A stretch of DNA of 64,000 nucleotides from assembly GCF_014648475.1 (NCBI RefSeq), contig NZ_BMRE01000030.1:1-64000 (forward strand), written 5' to 3'. Below are positions 26,024-35,078 of this stretch, piece after piece. The DNA is from Lentzea flava. GTDB taxonomy: Bacteria; Actinomycetota; Actinomycetes; Mycobacteriales; Pseudonocardiaceae. The number at the start of each line of letters is the position of its first letter. Within the stretch, counting starts at the first letter, position 1. Made by a program: the position numbers and the translations under genes. The notes beneath the pieces are model-generated. The model was given only the letters and a program-made list of their open reading frames with translations. It was not told where the DNA came from and did not search any database.

Positions 26024-26869
26024 GTGGCCCGCGTGGAGGAGTTCGCGGAGGCGCTCAGGACGGCGATCACGAATCGGGGTCTCGGGCTGGAGCGCATCCG
26101 CGAACACCTCTCCCAGCACGGCGTGTCGGTCTCGCTCACCACGCTGAGCTACTGGCAGACGGGCCGCACGCGGCCGGAGCGCAAGAAGTCGCTGCAGGCC
26201 GTCGTCCACTTGGAACACATCCTGCAGGTGCCGCCCGGCCACCTCTCGGAGCTCCTGGGGCCGTCGTCTCGGCCACGCGGCCGGTGGCTGCGCAGGGCTC
26301 CGGAGTTCTGGCCGGAGCCGTCGCACGTGGAGCACGCGCTGCTCGACATGGAGACGCGGTGGGACGACCAGCTGATCCGGGTGAGCCAGCAGGACTTCGT
26401 GACCGTCGGGGCAGATCGCAGCGAACGCTCGTTCCGGTCACGTCAGGTGCTGTCGGCGGCGATGAACGGGCCCGACCGGTGGGTCGCGATCATGCACAGC
26501 GACGAGTTCGACCGGCCGCTGCCCGAGGTGCGCACGCTGAAGAACTGCAAGATCGGGCGGTTGGTGCGCGACGAGGCACAGGGCTTCCTGATCACCGAAC
26601 TGCTGTTCGACCGCGTGCTGCGCAAGGGTGAGAGCATCGTGATCGAGCACGAGCTCGTCAACTCCGAGCTGAGCCCGCTCGCGTTCGGTTACGAGCGCAG
26701 GTTCCGGCTGCCGACGCGGGAGTACGTGCTGGAGGTGACCTTCGAGGGCGCGCCACCCGCTTCGGTCGTCCAGCTCGCCGACAACTCGTCCGTGGAGCCG
26801 AGCAGGACGCTGCTGGACGTCGCACTGGACGTGCGGCCGGGGATTCGCGGGTTCCGCTGGGACTGGTGA
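26024..26869 (+). CDS. XRE-like helix-turn-helix regulator
   Basis: A 281-aa protein. Residues about 5-75 form a helix-turn-helix of the XRE type, with a SLTTLSYWQTGRTRP recognition-helix region and the usual Trp-x-x-Gly-x-x-x-Pro following it. The remaining 200 residues are an alpha/beta domain with no family I can name; it holds strand-rich motifs (LLFDRVLRKGESIVIEHEL) that may bind a ligand. GTG at 26024 is one base after the giant gene's stop and 5 nt after a GATGCT -10-like hexamer. It could therefore be coupled to the operon or have its own leaderless promoter. GTG at 26033 is an alternative start. Position suggests local control of the ESX-like operon; this is inference. Confidence 0.75.
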   Translation: MARVEEFAEALRTAITNRGLGLERIREHLSQHGVSVSLTTLSYWQTGRTRPERKKSLQAVVHLEHILQVPPGHLSELLGPSSRPRGRWLRRAPEFWPEPSHVEHALLDMETRWDDQLIRVSQQDFVTVGADRSERSFRSRQVLSAAMNGPDRWVAIMHSDEFDRPLPEVRTLKNCKIGRLVRDEAQGFLITELLFDRVLRKGESIVIEHELVNSELSPLAFGYERRFRLPTREYVLEVTFEGAPPASVVQLADNSSVEPSRTLLDVALDVRPGIRGFRWDW

Positions 26870-26871
26870 GG

Positions 26872-28080
26872 TCACGTCCTGGCGCGGAACCCGCGCGATG
26901 ACGGGACCAGCGCGGCAGCGGCGGGAGCGGCGAGGCAGATCAGCGCGCAGCCGCCGAGCACGACGCTCAGGCCGAACTCCTCGACCGCCGGCGCGACGAC
27001 GGCCAGGCCGACCGGCGCCAGCCCGTACGACAGCAGGAAGTCCAAAGAGGACACCCGGGCGAGCTTGCCGGGTTCGACCTCGCGCTGGGTCGCGGTGAAC
27101 CACGGCACGTTGAACAGCTCGATGCCGATGCCCGCGACGGCGTACGCGGCGATCAGGACGACCAGGTGCACCGGCAGCAGCAGGCTCAGCGGGATGAGGG
27201 CGTAGCAGCCGAGCCCGGCCAGTGCCGCCCACCCCGCCGCTCCCGGCCGCCAGCGGGCGATCAGCACCGCGCCCGCGAGAGCGCCGAGGGTGTGCGCGGT
27301 CGTGGCGGCCGCCAGCACCGCCTCCGTGTGGTAGCGATCCCTGCTCACCACGGGCAGCAGGACGGCCGACGCCGAGTAGCCGGTGGCGATCACCACGCTC
27401 AGCGCGGCGAGCCCGGCGAGGAACCACGGGTGGCGGCGGGCCTCCTTGATGCCGTCGACGAAGTCGGCCACGAATCCCGCGCGGGTGGAGCCGGTCTGCG
27501 GCCTGCCCGTCCCCGCGGGCGGTACGAGCGCGGCGCACAGCCACACCACCGCGGTCACCGCCAGCAGCGCTCTGGCGTCCACCAGCACCGCCGCGAGCGC
27601 GGTGAGGCTCGGCCCGACCAGCGTCGTCACCCGGATGGCCAGCGTGGTCGCCGCGTTCGCCTGCTGCCGTTGCGACTCCGGCACCACCTCGGCCACGAGC
27701 GCCTGGAACGCGGGCCGGCACGCGCCCTGGCCCGCTCCGACGACCGTCGCCGCGACGGCCATCAGCAGCAGGGACTTCCCCATGCCGACGGCGATGACCG
27801 GCGTCGCGACCGCTGCCGTGACACAGGACCAGAAGACCACCCGACGGCGGGGATACCGGTCGGCGAGCACGCCCGCGACCGGAACCGCGGCGAGGAACCC
27901 CGCTGTTCTGGTGGCGAGCACCACGCCCAGTTCTACGGCGGTGATCGAGCGTTCGAGCACGGCCAGGCCCAGCACGAACGGCAGAGCCCACATCGCGAGG
28001 CCCGACGCCGTCGTACCCGTCCACAGTCGCACGAACGGCACGTTCCGGAAGACGGACGGTGACTGCGTTTTCTCGGTCAC
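26872..28080 (-). CDS. MFS transporter (DHA3-type exporter)
   Basis: A 402-aa integral membrane protein with about 12 hydrophobic helices. The Major Facilitator motif A sits between helices 2 and 3 (GVLADRYPRRRVV), and a central cytoplasmic loop follows helix 6. The shape fits the DHA3 drug-exporter group. The substrate cannot be read from sequence. GTG at 28080 has a GGAG site 9 nt upstream; the in-frame extension to 28131 adds a hydrophilic stretch and is rejected. Its stop faces the stop of the XRE-like gene with 2 bp between, so no terminator fits there. Confidence 0.85.
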   Translation of the reverse strand: MTEKTQSPSVFRNVPFVRLWTGTTASGLAMWALPFVLGLAVLERSITAVELGVVLATRTAGFLAAVPVAGVLADRYPRRRVVFWSCVTAAVATPVIAVGMGKSLLLMAVAATVVGAGQGACRPAFQALVAEVVPESQRQQANAATTLAIRVTTLVGPSLTALAAVLVDARALLAVTAVVWLCAALVPPAGTGRPQTGSTRAGFVADFVDGIKEARRHPWFLAGLAALSVVIATGYSASAVLLPVVSRDRYHTEAVLAAATTAHTLGALAGAVLIARWRPGAAGWAALAGLGCYALIPLSLLLPVHLVVLIAAYAVAGIGIELFNVPWFTATQREVEPGKLARVSSLDFLLSYGLAPVGLAVVAPAVEEFGLSVVLGGCALICLAAPAAAALVPSSRGFRART

Positions 28081-28190
28081 TTGGCTCACTCCGGCACTGT
28101 TCGACAGCTGGCCCGAAGACCAAGATCCCACCCGAGCGCCGCCTGCGGAACCGTTTCGCCGTCAGCAGGAATCCTGATACCTCCGCACAG

Positions 28191-28241
28191 CACAACGGAC
28201 GGGCACACCCCCGCGCCACGCGGGCGTGCCCGTCCGTTGTG
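28191..28241 (-). terminator. Strong hairpin terminator after the 28250 gene
   Basis: A perfect 16-bp stem (28191-28206 pairs with 28226-28241) has a loop that itself folds (CCCGCG/CGCGGG). It lies 9 bp past the stop of the minus-strand gene ending at 28250. There is no T-run, as is common for actinobacterial terminators. Confidence 0.8.
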
Positions 28242-28249
28242 GACAGTCG

Positions 28250-29104
28250 TCAGCCGATCTTCTCGATCTTCGCGTTGCGGATCAGGAACTTGCCGGGCTC
28301 ACGCACCTGTTCGAAGGCGGCGTTGTTCAGCAGCGCGCAGCTGCCGGACACCGACGCCACCTTCACGGTGGTGGACTTGTTGTTGTCCAGGTTGGTCACC
28401 TTCAGCGTGGTGCCGATCGGGAACTCGCCGCTCGACGCGGCGGGCGCGCCGCCCTCGCCGGACAGCGTGACCGTCGACCCCTGGCAGACCTGCTGGCCCG
28501 AGGCCCCGCCCTGGTTCGCGTCGGGCTTCGGGGCAGCCGTGTTCTGGCCCTGGTTGCCGGCGTTGGCGTTGCCCTGGTTGCCGGCGTTGTTGTTGCCCTG
28601 GTTGGCGTTGCCCTGCGCCGCGCCGCCGTCACCCTTGCAGCCCGCCGCCTTGCGCCGCTGCTGGATGAGGTCGACCACGGCCTGCCGGTTCGCGATCCGG
28701 GCCTCGGACTGCGCGTCCGGGTTGGCCTTCTGGCCCGCGATGAAGTTCAGGTTGTTCTGCAACGCCTTGTCCAGGCCACCGCAGTCCTCTCCGGACGTGG
28801 CGGCCTGGCCCTTCTCGGCCTTCGCCTCGACCTTGTTGCCGCAGCCGGCCGCCTGGCGCCGCTGGTTGATCAGGTTGACGACCGCCTGCCGGTTGGCGAT
28901 GCGGGCGTCCGACTGCGCGTCGGGGTTCGCCTGCTGCCCGGCGATGAAGTTCAGGTTGTTCTGCAGGGCCTGGTCAAGACCGCCGCAGTCCTCAGCCGCG
29001 TTCGAGTCGGTGCCGCTGAAGGCGAACAAGCCACCGGCGACAGCAGCGACCGCGAGCATGGCGCCCGCGCCGATCATGGCGGGCTTGCGGTGTCGAGCGC
29101 CCAT
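28250..29104 (-). CDS. Secreted protein with two Cys repeats and a DPBB-like C-terminus
   Basis: A 284-aa protein with an N-terminal signal or anchor (hydrophobic residues about 9-30). Two near-identical units of about 45 residues follow. Each starts DCGGLD-x-ALQNNLNFIAG, contains ANPDAQS-x-ARIANRQAVV, and ends AAGC, so each holds a Cys pair likely to form a disulfide. A 40-residue Asn/Gly/Gln-rich linker leads to a C-terminal domain (FPIGTTLKVTNLDNNKSTTVKV, then GSCALLN) that resembles the double-psi beta-barrel of RlpA-like wall proteins. An envelope role is likely. The ribosome-binding site is GAGGAG, and the start lies just before the signal. Confidence 0.75.
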   Translation of the reverse strand: MGARHRKPAMIGAGAMLAVAAVAGGLFAFSGTDSNAAEDCGGLDQALQNNLNFIAGQQANPDAQSDARIANRQAVVNLINQRRQAAGCGNKVEAKAEKGQAATSGEDCGGLDKALQNNLNFIAGQKANPDAQSEARIANRQAVVDLIQQRRKAAGCKGDGGAAQGNANQGNNNAGNQGNANAGNQGQNTAAPKPDANQGGASGQQVCQGSTVTLSGEGGAPAASSGEFPIGTTLKVTNLDNNKSTTVKVASVSGSCALLNNAAFEQVREPGKFLIRNAKIEKIG

Positions 29105-29383
29105 TCGATTCTCCTCGGGGGGTCGATCGGTGTTGTACCGATGACTACGGGGAGGTCACGGACGGGGTTCAAATCGGACTAGACCACATGGATTTTAAAT
29201 GCGTTTAAGGTTTTGCGGTGATCGTGATCTTGCTGGTCAGAGTGGGTCTTCCCGGTGTGGGCACGGGTTCGGTTCGTGAATCGTGAACAAGCTCAGCGGG
29301 GTCGCACCGACAGGTGGAGCGGGGCGGTCGACGCGTCTGCCGTTCGACTGGATTCGACTGGGCGCGGCTCCGCCGTTCGACAG

Positions 29384-29962
29384 CTACGCGTTCCGCGACG
29401 GCAGCTTGGGAACCACCCCCGGCGAGCTGAGCAGCCGCCGGGGCTGGTCGTGGGCCCGGCGTTCCCACCAGCGGCCGTTGGCGTCGAAGAAGACGATGGT
29501 CGGGTAGTACAGCGCTGCAGTCTCGTCGACCTGGTGGCCCTCCGGCCAGGTGACGGAAATCGGCGGGGTGGTCACCGTTTGTCCCGGCCCGATCGCGCCC
29601 AGCACGTACGGTTCGGACGAGCCGTCGATCGACCAGCCGGAAGAATGCGTCTCGCCGAACCGCCCGACGACGTCGACGACCCGCACACTGGTCACCGGGC
29701 AGTTGCCGTAATTGGAATAGCTGATGGTCAGGTGTGGTGGATTCGACGCACGGGAACCGGACACGAGCCGTGCGTGCATTGCCTCGTTGTCCCGGCGTTC
29801 CGCATCTCGATAACGGCCGTCGCGAATCGCGATCCAGATCGCCACGACGACGGCCAGAAGCGTGCCCGCGGCACCGATCACCTGACCCCACGCCGCGAAG
29901 ACGTCGGCGTCGACCGGGCCGAAGAACCACACCTGAGAGCCCGCATCAGCGAGGACGACCAT
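29384..29962 (-). CDS. Single-pass membrane protein, function unknown
   Basis: A 192-aa protein with a short N-terminus and one clear transmembrane helix at about residues 23-45 (WGQVIGAAGTLLAVVVAIWIAI). A basic stop-transfer region and a soluble, strand-rich domain of about 140 residues follow. I do not recognise a family. ATG at 29962 follows a GCAGG site. It sits between the secreted Cys-repeat gene and the GntR gene, all on the minus strand, but with wide gaps, so it is probably transcribed alone. Confidence 0.6.
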   Translation of the reverse strand: MVVLADAGSQVWFFGPVDADVFAAWGQVIGAAGTLLAVVVAIWIAIRDGRYRDAERRDNEAMHARLVSGSRASNPPHLTISYSNYGNCPVTSVRVVDVVGRFGETHSSGWSIDGSSEPYVLGAIGPGQTVTTPPISVTWPEGHQVDETAALYYPTIVFFDANGRWWERRAHDQPRRLLSSPGVVPKLPSRNA

Positions 29963-30024
29963 GTCCTGCACACTGCCGGAGCACCCTGGTCGCCGCAATC
30001 GGTTGAACGGTGCTGATCGCCTGG

Positions 30025-30678
30025 CTACATCCGGTCCAGCAAACGGGCTCGCGCGACTTCCAGATGCGTGGTCATGGCGTCTCTCGCCGCAGCCGCGTCC
30101 CCGGCGATCAGCGCCTCCACGATCGCGCGGTGCTCGGTGATGGTCTGCACACCGAACGGCTGCTGGAAGTTCAGCCGGAACAGGTGCAGATGGCAGTGCG
30201 TTTTCGCGAACGCCTGCACCACCGCGTCGTTGCCCGCGATCCGCAGGATGAGTTCGTGCAGGCGCTGGTCGTGCGCGGTGAGGTTCTTGTAGTCGTCATA
30301 GGCGTCGTCGGCGGGAGCCGCCGGGCAGGTGGCCAGTTCCTCCTCGATCAGCTTGACGTTCTCCGGCGTCATGCGGCCTGCCGCCAGGGCCGCGGACGGC
30401 GGCTCCAGCAGCAGACGCAGGGCGTAGAGGTCGTCCACCTGCTTGCGGTTCAGCAGCTCCGTCACGCGGTAGCCGCGCAACGGGAGCCTGCTGACCAGCT
30501 CTTCGGACTCGAGGCGGGCCAAGGCCTCGCGGACAGGGGTCGGGGACACGTCGAGCTGGCGGGCCACCTCGTCGATGTTGACGCGGGCGCCCGGTTCGAT
30601 GCCGTCGCTCATGATCAGCGCCCGGATCTGCTCGTAGACGTCGTCCGCGAGCACACGCCTGCTCGATGTCCGCAACAC
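30025..30678 (-). CDS. GntR-family repressor (FCD domain)
   Basis: A 217-aa protein. Residues about 5-72 form a GntR winged helix (VYEQIRALIMSDGIEPGARV, then VARQLDVSPTPVREAL). The rest is the all-helical FCD ligand domain with the expected Asp/His positions (HDQRLHELILRIAGN, TEHRAIVEALIAGD). FCD regulators usually sense organic or sugar acids and repress nearby catabolic genes. As the last gene of the sugar operon it probably controls that operon; the palindrome at 40038 is the best operator candidate. A GGAGG site supports GTG at 30678, although TTG at 30675 is also possible. Confidence 0.85.
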   Translation of the reverse strand: MLRTSSRRVLADDVYEQIRALIMSDGIEPGARVNIDEVARQLDVSPTPVREALARLESEELVSRLPLRGYRVTELLNRKQVDDLYALRLLLEPPSAALAAGRMTPENVKLIEEELATCPAAPADDAYDDYKNLTAHDQRLHELILRIAGNDAVVQAFAKTHCHLHLFRLNFQQPFGVQTITEHRAIVEALIAGDAAAARDAMTTHLEVARARLLDRM

Positions 30679-30688
30679 CACTCCTCCG

Positions 30689-32026
30689 TCAGTTCTTGGC
30701 CAGTATCTCCTGGCTGACGCGTTCCATCTCGGCGAACACGTCATCGGAGCGCTGGCCGCCGAAGTAGGCCTCGAAGAGCGGCTGTTCGGCGGACTGGACG
30801 GCCGAGCCGTTGGCGTAGGCGGTGGACGGGTAGAGCACGCCGTCCTTCACGTACTGGTTGAAGACGGTCAGGTCCACGCCCTGCGACTTCATCGACGCGA
30901 CCGTGTTGTCCATGGCGGCGGGAATCGACGGGAAGAAGGTGCCGGAGGCGCCTGCCCTGGTCTGGCACTCCTCGCTGCCCATGTAGCTGACCCACTTCCA
31001 GGTCAGGTCGGGGTTCTTCGTGCCGGCCCAGATGTTGTTGCCGTTGGAGTTGGAGAGCACGGAACGCTTGCCGCCGGGGCCGAGCGGGGTGGGCGCGATG
31101 CCCACGGGCACGCCGGGGATCTTGCCGAACGACGGCGCGGACCAGGAGCCGCCGATGGTCATCGCGGTCTTGCCGGAGCCGACCAGGTCGATGTCGGAGA
31201 TGGTCGACTGGTTGCCGGTGGTGAAGGTGCCGAGCTTCGGGGAAAAGCCGCGCTCGGTCAGGGACGTCACCCACTTCATGGTCTTGGTGAAGCGGGGGTC
31301 GGTGTAGTTGAACCTGGTGGGCCACTGGTCCTTGTCGCCGAGGCGCCAGCCCAGCGTCGAGACGAGCGGGGCCCACGTGGTCTCGCCGATGAAGCTGCGG
31401 CCGGCGATGGCGCCGACGCCGTAGGTGGCGACGGCGTTCTTGTCGAAGCCGGGTTCGTCGCCGCGCTTGCCGTTCTTGTCGATCGTCAACCGTGCCACGA
31501 TCTTCTCGAAGGTGCCGCCGTCGTCGGGGTTCCAGGTCATCGTGGCGACGTCCGCTTCGGAGATGCCCGCCTTGGTCAGCGCGTCCTTGCTGTAGTAGAT
31601 GCCGGCGGCGGCCCAGTCGAGCGGGAGTGCGTACTGCTTGCCGTCGGTGAACTTCCACGTGTCGACGCCGACCGAGTACTTCTTCAGGTCCAGATTGGAC
31701 TTGGCGATGAGGTTGTCCATCGGCATGAGCTGGTGTTGCGAGGCGTAGGCCTGGAGGAACTGCACGGAGTTCTGGAACGCGTCGGGTGCTGTGCCCGCGA
31801 CGAACCCGGCGGTGAGCTTGGTGAAGTAGTCGTCGACGTTGTAGCGGGTGATCTTCACGTCGGTGCCGGGGTTGGCGGCCTCGAACGCCTTCTCGCACTC
31901 GCCGTAGGCGACTGCCTGTTTGTCGTCCCAGGTCCACCAGTTCACGGTGTTGCCGGAGCCCGTGTCGGAACTCCCGCACCCCGCGACCACGAGTGCTGTC
32001 ACGGCTGCCAGGGCGGCGATTTTCAT
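30689..32026 (-). CDS. ABC sugar-binding lipoprotein (CUT1 type)
   Basis: A 445-aa extracellular solute-binding protein family 1 member. A lipoprotein signal ends in VVAGC with lipidated C17. The mature chain shows the family's features: KITRYNVDDYFTKLTAGF near the front, a LPLDWAAAGIYYSKDALTKAG hinge region, and a WVTSLTERGF helix. It captures oligosaccharide and delivers it to the two permeases upstream. Its ATG overlaps the esterase stop (ATGA), so translation is coupled. The sugar is unknown; the neighbouring enzymes suggest a galactosyl/fucosyl-decorated, acetylated plant glycan. Confidence 0.9.
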   Translation of the reverse strand: MKIAALAAVTALVVAGCGSSDTGSGNTVNWWTWDDKQAVAYGECEKAFEAANPGTDVKITRYNVDDYFTKLTAGFVAGTAPDAFQNSVQFLQAYASQHQLMPMDNLIAKSNLDLKKYSVGVDTWKFTDGKQYALPLDWAAAGIYYSKDALTKAGISEADVATMTWNPDDGGTFEKIVARLTIDKNGKRGDEPGFDKNAVATYGVGAIAGRSFIGETTWAPLVSTLGWRLGDKDQWPTRFNYTDPRFTKTMKWVTSLTERGFSPKLGTFTTGNQSTISDIDLVGSGKTAMTIGGSWSAPSFGKIPGVPVGIAPTPLGPGGKRSVLSNSNGNNIWAGTKNPDLTWKWVSYMGSEECQTRAGASGTFFPSIPAAMDNTVASMKSQGVDLTVFNQYVKDGVLYPSTAYANGSAVQSAEQPLFEAYFGGQRSDDVFAEMERVSQEILAKN

Positions 32027-32925
32027 GGCATCTCCAGTCGGGAACGGAAGGCGTCGAGTGCGATGTCGAGGTCGTCGGAGCCGCCTGCTTCGTGGGCGCT
32101 GTGCTCCCAGACCTGGATCTGGCGTGGACCGGCGTAGGCGTGGTAGGCGCCGAACACGGTGGAGGGCGGCACGATGTCGTCCATCAGGCCGACCGAGAAC
32201 CACGCGGGCGCGGTGGCTCGGGCAGCGAATCCCACACCGTCGAAATAGGACAGTGTCGGGAAGATGTCACAGCGCCGGTTCTCGGCGATGTAGGTGGTCA
32301 GTTCGGTGTAGGGCGGGCGGCCGCAGACGTTCAGCGCGCGGCGGAAGTCGCACAGGAACGGGGCCTGGGCGTGCACCGCGGCCAGGTCGGGCACCAGGCC
32401 CGCGACGGCCAGCGCGATCCCGCCGCCCTGGCTGTTGCCGATCACTGCGACGCCGTCCGAACCCAGTGCCCGCACGGCATCCACGGCGCGCACGGCGTCG
32501 ACGAAGACCCGCCGGTAGAAGTAGGTGGAGCGGTCGGCGATGCCGCGGGTCATGAACCCGGCGCCGCCGCGCTGGTCGCGCACCTCGACCTGGAGGTGCG
32601 CGAACCCAGCGCTGGCCCAGGTCAGGTTCTCGACCGCACTCCCCCGGTTGCTGCCGTAACCGTGGTACTGCACGACAGCGGGCAGACCGGTGGTGCCGCG
32701 CGGAGTCCGCAACCAGGCCTTGATCCGGTCGCCACCGAAGCCGGAGAACGTCACGTCGTAGACGTCGAGGGTCCGCAACGGGGTGTCGACGGGCACCACC
32801 TCGACCTTGATGTCCAGCTCTCGCGCTTCGGCCAGCGTCTCGTCCCAGAACGCGTCGAAGTCGTCGGGGCGGACGTACGAGCTGCGGTACTCCCACAGCG
32901 AGTCCAGGTCCAGGTCGGTCAGCAC
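32023..32925 (-). CDS. CE7-type acetyl esterase (acetylxylan esterase family)
   Basis: A 300-aa alpha/beta-hydrolase without signal peptide. S165 lies in GNSQGG, D249 in SVGLMDD and H278 in SAHEAGG, the likely catalytic triad. The RDQRGGAG loop is typical of acetylxylan esterase/cephalosporin C deacetylase enzymes. They remove acetyl groups from short imported xylo-oligosaccharides. Cytoplasmic location fits a role after uptake. The GTG start overlaps the end of the GH95 gene by 7 bp. Confidence 0.85.
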   Translation of the reverse strand: MLTDLDLDSLWEYRSSYVRPDDFDAFWDETLAEARELDIKVEVVPVDTPLRTLDVYDVTFSGFGGDRIKAWLRTPRGTTGLPAVVQYHGYGSNRGSAVENLTWASAGFAHLQVEVRDQRGGAGFMTRGIADRSTYFYRRVFVDAVRAVDAVRALGSDGVAVIGNSQGGGIALAVAGLVPDLAAVHAQAPFLCDFRRALNVCGRPPYTELTTYIAENRRCDIFPTLSYFDGVGFAARATAPAWFSVGLMDDIVPPSTVFGAYHAYAGPRQIQVWEHSAHEAGGSDDLDIALDAFRSRLEMP

Positions 32926-35078
32926 GAAATCCTCCCGCGCACGTCCACCACGTCGCTCACCACGACCTCGGTGACCTCGCCGTTGATGCTCACCGGCACG
33001 ATCTCCGCGGCGTCACCGGACAACCGCCGCAACCGCACCAGGACCTCGCCGTCGTGCCACGTGACGTCGACGGCGAGACCGCCTCGGCAGCGCAGGCCGC
33101 GGGCCGAGCCGCGCGACCAGCCGGTGGGCAGGGCGGGCAGGACGTCGATCACGCCGGTGTGGCTCTGCACCACGACTTCCGCGAGCGCGGCGGTGAAGCC
33201 GTAGTTGCCGTCGATCTGGAACGGCGGATGCGTGCTGAACAGGTTCGGCAGCAGGCCGCCCCACTCCGAGCCGTCGAACGGCGCGTCGCGGTGCCGATCG
33301 CCGGTGAACGCCTGCGAGGCCTCGGACAGCAGCGACCGCACGGTCTCGCCGTCGCCGAGGCGAGCCCGCAACGCCATCTTCCAGGCCCACGACCACCCCA
33401 TCGCGCCGTTGCCGCGCCGGTTCATCGACGCCACCGCGGCGTCGCCGAGCGGGGTGCCCGCGACGATCTGGCCGAGCGGGTAGACGGACACGAGGTGCGA
33501 CAGGTGCCGGTGGGTCGAGTCTTCCTCCGGGACGTCCTCCGCCCACTCCCCCAGCCGTCCGCCGAACACCGGAACCGGCCGCAGGCGGGGCAGGGCGGCG
33601 GAGATCTCCGCGAGCAGCGGATCAGCCCGGCCGGACGCCAGAGCCAGCGCCAGGGTTCGCTCGAACACGGCCCGGATCAGCGCCACGTCCATCGTGACGG
33701 ACCAGCTCAACGCCTGCGGTGTGCCATCCTCGTCCAGGAACCAGTTCTCCGGCGAGGTCGACGGGCACGTGTCGAGGTAACCGTCCGGACCCTCGACCAG
33801 CCAGTCCAGGCAGAACTCGGCACAGCCGCGCAGCAGCGGCCACGCTCGCTCCAGGCTGGACCAGGTGCGGGCGAAGTCGTAGTGGTCCCAGGCGTGCTGG
33901 ACGAGCCAGGCCCCGCCCATCTGCCAGATCGCCCACGACGGCGCGCCGTGGCCCATGCCGACCGGCAGCGACCAGCCCCAGGCGTCGGTGTTGTGGTGTG
34001 CCACCCAGCCGCGCGCCCCGTACAGCGAGCGCGCCACGTCGGCACCGGTCACCGCGAGCTTGTCCAGCAGTTGCAACAACGGTTCGTGGCACTCGGCGAG
34101 CCCGGTGACCTCGGCCGCCCAGTAGTTCATCTGGGTGTTGATGTTGATCGTGTAGTTCGACGACCAGGCAGGGCGCAGCTCGGCGTTCCAGATGCCCTGC
34201 AGGTTCGCGGGCGGCGCACCCGGCCGCGACGACGACACCAGCAGGTACCGGCCGTATGCGAACAGCACCGAGGCGATGAGCTGGTCGTCCTTGCCGGACA
34301 ACAACTCCGGCACGTCGATCACGTCCGGCAGCTCGCCGAACCGGACGTCGCACGCGTCCATCAGCGTCCTGTGGTCGCCGTGGCGTTGGCCGCTCCACAG
34401 CGATTCCGTTGTGGTGGAGCTCGTGAGCGTGAGCAGCCACCGGTCGCCGTTCTCGATCTTGACGGAAACCGTGCCGCGTTCGCCGGCACCGTAGACCGGG
34501 GCTTCGACCTGTGGTTCGTGCTTCGGCGCCGAGTCGACCGGGATGTCGACCACGAGGAACAGCCCGTCGCGCGACACCTCGCGCAACGGCGTGGTCAGCT
34601 CGACGTCCAGCGGCACCGCGCCGGTGATCTCCACGCACAGCGCGGTTTCCGACGTCCACACCCGCCGGACGACCTCGGAACCGTCGATGGTCAGCCGTTC
34701 GGTGACGACACCCGTGCCGAGGTCCAGCGTGCGGCCGTGCGATTCGCCTTCGGGCAGCGTGATCCACAGGTCGACGTACGGAAGGAACGTCTGGCTGTAC
34801 GGGCCCTCGAACGACATCAGCAGGCCGGTGGCCCGGTCCAGGTCGCCGCCGAAGATCGCCGAGCGCACCTCGGCCAGCCGCTCCGGACCGGCGCCGGAAG
34901 CCAGCACGTCGGCCAGCGCCTTCGCCGGACCGACGGCCGTTCCCGACCACGCGGTCGCGTCGTTGACCTGCACGCGGGACCGCCCGGCCCCGCCGAACAC
35001 CATCGCGCCGAGTCGTCCGTTGCCCACGGGCAGCGCCTCGGTCCACTCAGCCGCCGCTGACGGCCAATGCAGTCTCAC
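32919..35078 (-). CDS. GH95 family glycoside hydrolase (alpha-L-fucosidase/galactosidase-like)
   Basis: A 719-aa intracellular protein, the usual length for GH95 without accessory domains. GH95 landmarks are ININTQMNYW (substrate Asn residues), SPENWF with E444 as likely general acid, and QIDGNYG with D623. Known members cleave alpha-1,2-L-fucosyl or alpha-L-galactosyl ends from xyloglucan-like and mucin-like glycans. The GTG start forms a GTGA overlap with the upstream permease stop. In-frame sequence further upstream lies inside the permease gene and is rejected as start. Confidence 0.9.
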   Translation of the reverse strand: MRLHWPSAAAEWTEALPVGNGRLGAMVFGGAGRSRVQVNDATAWSGTAVGPAKALADVLASGAGPERLAEVRSAIFGGDLDRATGLLMSFEGPYSQTFLPYVDLWITLPEGESHGRTLDLGTGVVTERLTIDGSEVVRRVWTSETALCVEITGAVPLDVELTTPLREVSRDGLFLVVDIPVDSAPKHEPQVEAPVYGAGERGTVSVKIENGDRWLLTLTSSTTTESLWSGQRHGDHRTLMDACDVRFGELPDVIDVPELLSGKDDQLIASVLFAYGRYLLVSSSRPGAPPANLQGIWNAELRPAWSSNYTININTQMNYWAAEVTGLAECHEPLLQLLDKLAVTGADVARSLYGARGWVAHHNTDAWGWSLPVGMGHGAPSWAIWQMGGAWLVQHAWDHYDFARTWSSLERAWPLLRGCAEFCLDWLVEGPDGYLDTCPSTSPENWFLDEDGTPQALSWSVTMDVALIRAVFERTLALALASGRADPLLAEISAALPRLRPVPVFGGRLGEWAEDVPEEDSTHRHLSHLVSVYPLGQIVAGTPLGDAAVASMNRRGNGAMGWSWAWKMALRARLGDGETVRSLLSEASQAFTGDRHRDAPFDGSEWGGLLPNLFSTHPPFQIDGNYGFTAALAEVVVQSHTGVIDVLPALPTGWSRGSARGLRCRGGLAVDVTWHDGEVLVRLRRLSGDAAEIVPVSINGEVTEVVVSDVVDVRGRISC

